Below, in pieces: positions 58,908 through 64,000 of a stretch of 64,000 bases of DNA. This DNA comes from Raineyella sp. W15-4. Its GTDB lineage: Bacteria > Actinomycetota > Actinomycetes > Propionibacteriales > Propionibacteriaceae. Location: assembly GCF_033170155.1 (NCBI RefSeq), contig NZ_CP137079.1, forward strand, positions 186,001-250,000. Reading direction: 5' to 3'. The notes beneath the pieces are model-generated. The model saw only the letters and a list, made by a program, of their open reading frames with translations. It was not told the DNA's origin and did not search any database. A program made the position numbers and the translations under genes. Position 1 is the stretch's first letter, and every line of letters starts with the position of its first letter.

Positions 58908-58997
58908 TCATCCGTGCATCGAACAGGGAGCCGGCCACATCCGCCACCGCGGACAGCGGTGCGAAGCTCGGTGGGCACGGACGACCTGATCGGCCAT
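58908..58997 (-). CDS. possible 29-residue leader peptide upstream of the ABC importer
   Basis: ATG 58997 with GAGAGGA about eight bases upstream, ending TGA 58908, gives a Trp/Cys/Arg/His-rich peptide (HRCPRWRMWPAPCSMHG at its end). Two Cys and three Met would be apt for sulfur-status attenuation ahead of a sulfonate-type importer, but no terminator/antiterminator pair was worked out. The rest of 58801-59185 shows no other gene. AT-rich sequence at 59080-59100 (TTATAC) may hold the promoter. Confidence 0.25.
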   Translation of the reverse strand: MADQVVRAHRASHRCPRWRMWPAPCSMHG

Positions 58998-59185
58998 GAC
59001 GGGCATTCCTCTCATGATCACCGGAACCGGCCAGCGGTTCGTCGGACACGATGTCGTGTCGGGAGCGGTTGATCTCGCTACTACACGGTACGTTATACAT
59101 CTCATAAGGTCAGCGCAAATCGGCTGTTTGAAGCACCGGGTGGGACCGGATCAGGGCTGCAGTTGCCTGGGCAGCAGGTCGACGC

Positions 59186-59239
59186 CGCGCTTGCGGCCAG
59201 CCACCGCGCTTGCGGCCAGCCACCGCGCTTGCAGCCGGA
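59186..59239 (+). repeat. 19-bp tandem repeat, 2.8 copies
   Basis: Identical units CCGCGCTTGCGGCCAGCCA at 59186-59204 and 59205-59223, then a partial third copy to 59239 with one change. Lies in the 376-bp gene-free region before the holin-like gene; no gene or promoter recognised there. Confidence 0.85.
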
Positions 59240-59373
59240 CGCCGGGCGTCGGCGGGCCGCGGCTGACTGGCGCGGCGGCAGCTGCCAGCTGCCGGTTGGC
59301 GCACTCGGCTGATAGGCTGCCACTGGCATCACCGTCCTGTTGACCGACCGCGTCCCGCTCGGGGAGGACACGA

Positions 59374-59784
59374 ATGATCAGACTGCTGGCCAATGTCGCC
59401 GCGAATCTCGTCGGTTCGGCGGTCGCCCTGTTGCTGGCCGGATGGCTCATCCCCGGGGTCACCCTGCGCGTCGGTGGTTTCCTCATCGCCGTCGTCGTCT
59501 TCACCATCGCCCAGGCGATCCTGGCGCCGTTCGTTTTCAACCTGGCCCGGCGGTACGCCAGTGCGATCCTCGGCGGCATCGGCATCGTCTCCACCCTGCT
59601 CGCGCTGGTCGTCGCCACCCTGGTGTCCGGCGGTCTCGTCATCACCGGGTTCTCGACCTGGTTGGTGACGGCGCTGTTGGTCTGGTTGGTGACGGCACTG
59701 GGCGGCTGGGTGCTGATGGCGTACGTCGTCGATCGGTGGCTGGACAAGCGGAAGGCCGCGAAACACGCCGCTCGGGCCGCCTGA
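59374..59784 (+). CDS. small four-helix membrane protein, phage-holin-like (mycobacterial 4TM holin superfamily)
   Basis: 136 residues, four membrane helices: LVGSAVALLLAGWLIPG, FLIAVVVFTIAQAILAPFVF, GGIGIVSTLLALVVATLVSG, LVTALGGWVLMAYVVDRWL. It ends with a short basic tail (LDKRKAAKHAARAA). The pattern with PGV after helix 1 fits the DUF-type phage holin family widespread in actinobacterial chromosomes; no phage genes are nearby. GGGGAGGA precedes the ATG. Confidence 0.78.
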   Translation: MIRLLANVAANLVGSAVALLLAGWLIPGVTLRVGGFLIAVVVFTIAQAILAPFVFNLARRYASAILGGIGIVSTLLALVVATLVSGGLVITGFSTWLVTALLVWLVTALGGWVLMAYVVDRWLDKRKAAKHAARAA

Positions 59785-59880
59785 CGACGGACCGCACGCC
59801 ACTGACCTCGGACCACGATCGCGCTACTGGCCGCGGCCTACGATGAAGCCCGGGAGGGGTCCTCCCGGAAAGAGGCCGAC

Positions 59881-60840
59881 ATGTCGGTGAACCCATCGAT
59901 ACAGGATCAGCAGACGGTGTCCCGCGGGGCGGTTGCGGTCATTGGAGCGGGGGTGATCGGGCAGTCGTGGGTGACGCTGTTCGCGGCGCACGGATTCTCC
60001 GTGGCCGTCCAGGACCCACGGCCCGACCTCGCGGAGGTGCTCGATGCCGCCCTCGCCGAGTGGCTGCCCCAGGTACCCGGGCTGGTGGACGATCCGGCCC
60101 GCGCCAGGGCCCGGGTGCAGGTGGCCGCGACGGTCGAGGAGGCCGTGACCGGCGTCCGCGCGGTGCAGGAGGCAGGACCGGAAACCGTTGACTTCAAGCG
60201 CGACCTGTGGGCGCGGGTGGAGGCCGCCACACCGGCGGAGGCGCTGCTGCTGTCGTCCAGCTCGGGCATCGTCGCCAGTGACCAGGCCGCGGCCATGACG
60301 GACCCGTCGCGGCTGGTCATCGGCCACCCGTTCAATCCACCGCACGTGCTGCCGCTGATCGAGGTCTCGGCCGCGTCCGGCACGCCGCAGCAGCGGATCG
60401 ACCGGGCGCTGGCCTTCTACCGCGAGGTCGGCAAGCACCCTGTGCAGCTGCATCGGGAGTCGGCCGGGTTCGTGGCGAACCGGCTGCAGATGGCATTGGT
60501 GATGGAGGCGATCCGGCTGGTGCGCGCCGGCGTGGTGGACGTCCGGGACCTGGACGACATCGTCACCCACTCGCTGGGGATCCGGTGGGCGGCGGTCGGC
60601 CCGCTGCTGGCCTTCCACCTGGGTGGCGGTCCCGGCGGGCTCGGCCATCTGTTGGAGCACATCGGCAAGGGGCTGGCCGCGGACATCGGCCAGCAGCTCT
60701 CCGACGAGGACATCACCGCCGTCGGCCGGGCCGCGGCGGAGGCCTACCCGTACGATCGATTCCCCGCCTACCGTGAGACCCGCGATGCGCTGCAGTCGGC
60801 GATCATCGCCGAGCGGGAGGCTCACCCGCTGCCGTCCTGA
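59881..60840 (+). CDS. 3-hydroxyacyl-CoA dehydrogenase-type NAD-dependent enzyme (carnitine dehydrogenase-like)
   Basis: 319 residues. The N-terminal Rossmann motif is VAVIGAGVIGQSWVTLFAAHG. The catalytic-His region is VIGHPFNPPHVLPLIEV and the C-terminal helical domain holds GFVANRLQMALVMEAIRLV. Length and GHPFNPPH match the L-carnitine/hydroxyacid dehydrogenase branch more than fatty-acid FadB. Substrate unproven. GGAAAGAGG lies upstream of the ATG. It converges on the hydrolase gene, 12 bp apart. Confidence 0.82.
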   Translation: MSVNPSIQDQQTVSRGAVAVIGAGVIGQSWVTLFAAHGFSVAVQDPRPDLAEVLDAALAEWLPQVPGLVDDPARARARVQVAATVEEAVTGVRAVQEAGPETVDFKRDLWARVEAATPAEALLLSSSSGIVASDQAAAMTDPSRLVIGHPFNPPHVLPLIEVSAASGTPQQRIDRALAFYREVGKHPVQLHRESAGFVANRLQMALVMEAIRLVRAGVVDVRDLDDIVTHSLGIRWAAVGPLLAFHLGGGPGGLGHLLEHIGKGLAADIGQQLSDEDITAVGRAAAEAYPYDRFPAYRETRDALQSAIIAEREAHPLPS

Positions 60841-60852
60841 ACGCCCGGGGTG

Positions 60853-61683
60853 TCACGGCAGCGGATGCTCGGCGAGGAACGCCGTGACCAGATCGGCGAC
60901 CTCCGGAGCGCGGTGGAGGGCCATCGAGTGGTCGGCGCCGGGGAGCACCACGGTCCGGGCCTGCGGCAGCCACCGGGCGAGGACGGTGTGCACCTCGGCG
61001 AACCAGGGGCCGCTCGCGGTGCCGCCCAGGGACAGCACCGGGCAACGGATCCGGCCGGCCAGCTCGGCGTCGAACCGCCAGGACAGCAGCGCCGGGATGT
61101 CGTGGTCGAAGAACAGCTCCGCCTCCCGGCCGATCGCCGCGACGGACCCCGGGGCGAGCCGGTCACGATCCGTACGCCAGGTCGGCCCGTCCATCCGGGC
61201 CTCGAACGCCTCCAGCGTCGCCCGGGCACCGTACGCGGCGCGGTCGCGGAGCAACTCGTGGCAGGCGGTGAAGAACTCGGCGGCCCGCGGCACGAACGTG
61301 GGGGGCGGCTCGTGAACCGCGAGGGTGTGCACCAGGTCAGGCCGGTCGGTGGCCAGCCGCAGCGCGATCGCGGCGCTGTAGGACGCCCCGACGAGGTGGG
61401 CGCGGACGACCCCGAGGGCCTCCAGCAGGGCCGCGGCGTCCGCCGCCTCGCCGGCGACCGTGCCCGGCCGGTCGGCCGGGCTGCTCCCGCCGGAACCCCG
61501 GCGGCGGTACTGGACCACCCGGTAGCGGCCGGTGTCGGCGATCAGCCCGGCCAGCGGGGCCAGCTCGTACGGGTCGACGGCCGTCGGGATGACCAGGACG
61601 GGCTCGCCGGCCCCGGTGACGGTGACCTCGAGTTCGCCGTCGCGGCGGCGGTCGTCGGCGACCCCCGGACCGAGGGGACGCAA
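60853..61683 (-). CDS. alpha/beta hydrolase
   Basis: About 276 residues. The fold is clear from VLVIPTAVDPYELAPLAGLI, YRRRGSGGSSP, the nucleophile elbow VGASYSAAIAL (the usual G-x-S-x-G has its last Gly replaced by Ser), and the late His in LPGADHSMAL. The start is uncertain: no ATG/GTG fits the family N-terminus. TTG 61683 is chosen because the divergent SPW gene and its promoter must lie beyond; the frame itself stays open to 61818. Substrate unknown. Confidence 0.65.
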   Translation of the reverse strand: MRPLGPGVADDRRRDGELEVTVTGAGEPVLVIPTAVDPYELAPLAGLIADTGRYRVVQYRRRGSGGSSPADRPGTVAGEAADAAALLEALGVVRAHLVGASYSAAIALRLATDRPDLVHTLAVHEPPPTFVPRAAEFFTACHELLRDRAAYGARATLEAFEARMDGPTWRTDRDRLAPGSVAAIGREAELFFDHDIPALLSWRFDAELAGRIRCPVLSLGGTASGPWFAEVHTVLARWLPQARTVVLPGADHSMALHRAPEVADLVTAFLAEHPLP

Positions 61684-61769
61684 AGGTCCGCCGACTAAAC
61701 TGGAGAGAACTCTTCGAGGGTCGCCGTGGTCCCTCGCGACGCCCCTGCAGGCACACTGGGAGGCTCGCC

Positions 61770-62195
61770 ATGAGTTCACGTCAACCGGCCGTGCACGTTC
61801 CCTGGGGGACGGTGGCACGGCGGCACTGGGAGGACTGGGTCAGCATCCTGGCCGGTCTGTATCTGGTCCTGTCCCCGCTGTGGATGCAGACCCATCAGCC
61901 TCGGGCGATCTGGCTGGTGCCCTTCGGGATCGTGCTGATCGTCTTCGGCGCATGGTCGGAGCTCCGGGAGCGGGCCGGGGCGTTCGCCGAGGGGATGGTG
62001 GCGCTCGCGGGCGCCTTCATCATCGCCTCGCCGTGGATCGGCGGTTTCGCCGGTCTCAACGGCTTGGCCGTGTCTGCTTGGATCGTGGGGGCGCTGGCCC
62101 TGGTGATGGCCGCCGTCGGGACGATCAGCCGGCGGCGGCGCATCGTGGAGGGCGGCCGCCCGATCCGTACGCCAGGTCATACTTCGGGGCGCTGA
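61770..62195 (+). CDS. SPW-repeat membrane protein
   Basis: 141 residues, four helices in two repeats each centred on a Ser-Pro-Trp-like motif: VLSPLWM (about 33-39) and ASPWIGGF (about 86-93). The preceding RRHWEDWVSILAGLYL is the usual start of the repeat. Function of the family is unknown to me. GGGAGG precedes the ATG. Ends 12 bp before the convergent LacI regulator stop. Confidence 0.85.
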   Translation: MSSRQPAVHVPWGTVARRHWEDWVSILAGLYLVLSPLWMQTHQPRAIWLVPFGIVLIVFGAWSELRERAGAFAEGMVALAGAFIIASPWIGGFAGLNGLAVSAWIVGALALVMAAVGTISRRRRIVEGGRPIRTPGHTSGR

Positions 62196-62207
62196 GCCGG
62201 GGTGCCG

Positions 62208-63224
62208 TCACTCCGTCGCCGGGGCCGCGGTGCTAGCCCGGATGATCAACTCCGGCTGGAACAGCAGGTGCGTCGTCCGCTCCTCGTGGCGGAACAGCAG
62301 ATCGGCCGCCGTCCAGCCGATCCGCTCCATCGGCTGGCGCACCGTGGTCAGCGGGACGTTCAGCTGGGCCGCCAGGGTGATGTCGTCGTACCCCACCACC
62401 GACACCCGGTCGGGCACGGCGACGCCGTGCTGGCGCAGCACCCGGTAGGCGCCGACCGCCATCAGGTCGTTGGCACAGAAGACGGCGGTGCACGGCACGT
62501 CCTCCGAGCGCAGCAGCCGGGCCATCCCGGCGGCGCCGGCGTCGATGTCGAACCGGGGCAGGTGGACCACCCGCAGGCCGTCCCGGTCGGGGGAGAGGCC
62601 ACGCCGGGCGTACGCCTCGCGGACCCCGGCGAGCCGGTCGCGGGCCTGGTGGATCTCCAGCGGACCGTTGAGGAAGCCGATCCGGCGATGGCCCAGGTCC
62701 AGCAGGTGCCCGACCGCGGAGGCGGCGCCGTCGACGTCGTCGGAGGCGACCGAGGACACCCGGTCCGAGCTGCTGTGGACGTCGAACAGCACCACCGGGA
62801 TCCCGGCGTCGACCAGGGCCTCGGCGGCGGAGATGTCGTCACCGGCCGGGGTGAGCAGGACACCCCGGACGTTCTGCTCCCGGTAGTGCCGCAGCAGCCG
62901 GGCCTCGGTGTCCCGGTCGCCGTGCGTGCTCGCCAGCATCATCAGGCACTCCTCGTCCCGGATCCGCCGCTCCATCGCCTCGGCGGCCTCGGCGAAGAAC
63001 GGGTTGGAGATCTCGGTGACGCCCACGCCCACGGTGGGGGAGGAGCCGCGGCGCAGCTGGTGGGCGGTGGCGTTGCGGACGAAGCCGAGGTCGTCGATCG
63101 CCCGGGTGATCCGCTCCCGCGTTTCCGGCGAGACGCGTTCGGGATGGTTGAGCGTGTGCGAGACCGTCCCCACCGAGACCCCCGCGGCCTCGGCCACGTC
63201 CCGGATGTTCGGGCGACGGCTCAC
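62208..63224 (-). CDS. LacI-family transcriptional regulator
   Basis: 338 residues. The N-terminal helix-turn-helix is NIRDVAEAAGVSVGTVSHTL, with hinge ATAHQLRRG. The sugar-binding core has VGVGVTEISNPFFAEAAEAM and DRVSVVGYDDITLAAQL. The start is GTG 63224, directly after GGAGG; an ATG 60 nt upstream is less likely. It is divergent from an MFS transporter with two LacI-type operator sites between them, so it is the expected repressor of that transporter. Confidence 0.92.
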   Translation of the reverse strand: MSRRPNIRDVAEAAGVSVGTVSHTLNHPERVSPETRERITRAIDDLGFVRNATAHQLRRGSSPTVGVGVTEISNPFFAEAAEAMERRIRDEECLMMLASTHGDRDTEARLLRHYREQNVRGVLLTPAGDDISAAEALVDAGIPVVLFDVHSSSDRVSSVASDDVDGAASAVGHLLDLGHRRIGFLNGPLEIHQARDRLAGVREAYARRGLSPDRDGLRVVHLPRFDIDAGAAGMARLLRSEDVPCTAVFCANDLMAVGAYRVLRQHGVAVPDRVSVVGYDDITLAAQLNVPLTTVRQPMERIGWTAADLLFRHEERTTHLLFQPELIIRASTAAPATE

Positions 63225-63372
63225 GGGTGACCTCCGGTCGGAACGGGCGCCACGGGACTCCCGGGCGCCGCGGATGGGCGTCACCGAGCCTACTCGGCGG
63301 GCGATCCGGTGTGTCCGACGACACCGGGGTCGGAGACGTACGTCGCGCGATCTCCAGGCCGGCGGGCATTGC

Positions 63373-63423
63373 GCATTGAATCGTTTCAGGCTACCGTCAT
63401 AGCTATCTGAAACGATTCAATGC
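63373..63423. promoter_or_regulatory. paired LacI-type operators / inverted repeat
   Basis: GCATTGAATCGTTTCAG (63373-63389) and its exact complement at 63407-63423 are separated by 17 bp. Each arm contains a near-palindromic TGAANCGNTTCA-type site, and their centres are 31 bp apart, three helical turns. TTGAAT (63376) and TAGCTA (63400), 18 bp apart, could be the promoter of the transporter, with the operators covering it. Fits autorepression and control by the adjacent LacI protein. Confidence 0.7.
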
Positions 63424-63524
63424 GTGGTTCGAGTGTCACCCGACGGTGGGTCCTTCGCAGGCCCTGTCGGGTCCCCGGATCTCCACACCCCCGACGTACA
63501 TCACAGAGCAAGGAGGCTCTCAGT

Positions 63525-64000
63525 ATGAAACCTCGCCACATCACGGGGTGGAAAGCAACCGTCGCGGTCTCGATGTCGAACTACATCGACTCGGGCTCCA
63601 TCATCGCCATCGCCACCTCCCTGGGCTTCTGGGGAGCGGCCTACTTCCCGGGGGACAACGGCCGGATCGCCGGCCTGCTGGCGGCGTTCAGCTCGAACGC
63701 CTTCGGCGCCGCCATCGGTGCCCTGATCGGTGGCCCGCTGTGCGACAAGTACGGCCGGAAGTTCATCTACACCTACGACCTGCTGGTCTACGCCCTGGGC
63801 GGCCTGATCGTCACCTTCGCGGCGAACCTGCCGATGCTGTTCGTCGGCTTCGTGATCATCGGCCTGGCGGTGGGGGCCAGTGTCCCCGCCGGCTGGACCT
63901 ACATCGCCGAGTTCGCCCCGACATCCGAACGCGGCCGACACGTCTCGATGACCCAGCTGGCCTGGTCCTTCGGCCCGTTCATCGGCTTCGGCCTGGCCGC
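63525..64000 (+). CDS. MFS transporter, sugar-porter type (3' truncated by window edge)
   Basis: ATG 63525 follows AAGGAGG. 158 codons are visible with no stop before the edge. The start is MKPRHITGWKATVAVSMSNY, with helices at about 35-60 (AAFSSNAFGAAIGALIGG), the MFS motif A GPLCDKYGRKF after helix 2, further helices LLVYALGGLIVTFAANLP and LFVGFVIIGLAVGASVP, and the later EFAPTSERGR. LacI-type control suggests a carbohydrate or polyol substrate. The remaining half lies outside the window. Confidence 0.88.
   Translation, partial: MKPRHITGWKATVAVSMSNYIDSGSIIAIATSLGFWGAAYFPGDNGRIAGLLAAFSSNAFGAAIGALIGGPLCDKYGRKFIYTYDLLVYALGGLIVTFAANLPMLFVGFVIIGLAVGASVPAGWTYIAEFAPTSERGRHVSMTQLAWSFGPFIGFGLA

Noticed and set aside
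58695-59239. CRISPR array
   Set aside because: The repeats here are 9 or 19 bp, without 25-40-bp repeats and unique spacers, and no cas genes are present.
59374-59784. Prophage remnant, because of the holin-like protein
   Set aside because: No endolysin, integrase or structural genes nearby; this family is common as a chromosomal membrane protein.

Overview
The window is high-G+C DNA from an actinomycete. The 16S sequence, the roughly 180-nt-longer-than-E. coli 23S, and the dense GC3-biased genes all point that way. The 16S looks most like Propionibacteriaceae; that family call is from memory, with no database search.

Layout. 1-621 is the 3' end of a 2-hydroxyacyl-CoA dehydratase activase-type gene. 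622-6404 is a complete rrn operon (promoter, 16S, tRNA-free spacer, 23S, 5S, terminator hairpin). 6.6-13.7 kb holds an FMN reductase, a quinone-oxidoreductase-like enzyme, a four-gene alkanesulfonate uptake/desulfonation operon (ssuC-ssuB-ssuA-ssuD, minus strand) and a universal stress protein.

14.0-27.5 kb is the most remarkable part: ten plus-strand genes, mostly with overlapping stop/start codons. They encode a membrane zinc-ribbon GTPase, a 70-aa membrane protein, an SH3-like envelope protein, a GrpE-like exchange factor, a lidless Hsp70, an 891-aa protein with FN3-like repeats, a second zinc-ribbon GTPase, an 819-aa protein resembling GTPase-associated protein 1, a second lidless Hsp70 and a von Willebrand A protein. 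It reads as one chaperone/GTPase machine, possibly an NTP-driven conflict or stress-response system; a gene remnant sits at its left border.

27.5-41.2 kb is chromosomal housekeeping and catabolism: SPFH protein, double-GNAT enzyme, PTS-type dihydroxyacetone kinase (dhaK-dhaL-dhaM), HdeD, META lipoprotein, a MalT-like LuxR regulator, GNAT, thioredoxin behind a 16-bp palindrome, mannose-6-phosphate isomerase, and an amine-catabolism operon (APC permease, ornithine-cyclodeaminase-like protein, FAD amine oxidase). 42.8-45.6 kb has a second APC permease, an apparently truncated IclR-type regulator and a ThrE-like exporter whose 3' ends run into each other. 45.6-49.1 kb is class Ib ribonucleotide reductase nrdHEF (no nrdI) behind paired NrdR-like boxes. 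49.2-51.8 kb is a cobalamin riboswitch, a 17-codon upstream ORF and metE. 51.8-55.5 kb is an ABC-2 exporter plus two-component system; 55.6-58.7 kb is a second nitrate/sulfonate/taurine-type ABC importer with 21-bp phased repeats upstream. The right end carries a small holin-like membrane protein, a 3-hydroxyacyl-CoA dehydrogenase-like enzyme, an alpha/beta hydrolase, an SPW-repeat membrane protein and a LacI regulator divergent from an MFS transporter that runs off the window, with paired operator-like sites between them.

Functions are read from sequence motifs and family knowledge; no search was run. No tRNA, CRISPR array, insertion sequence or integrase was seen.
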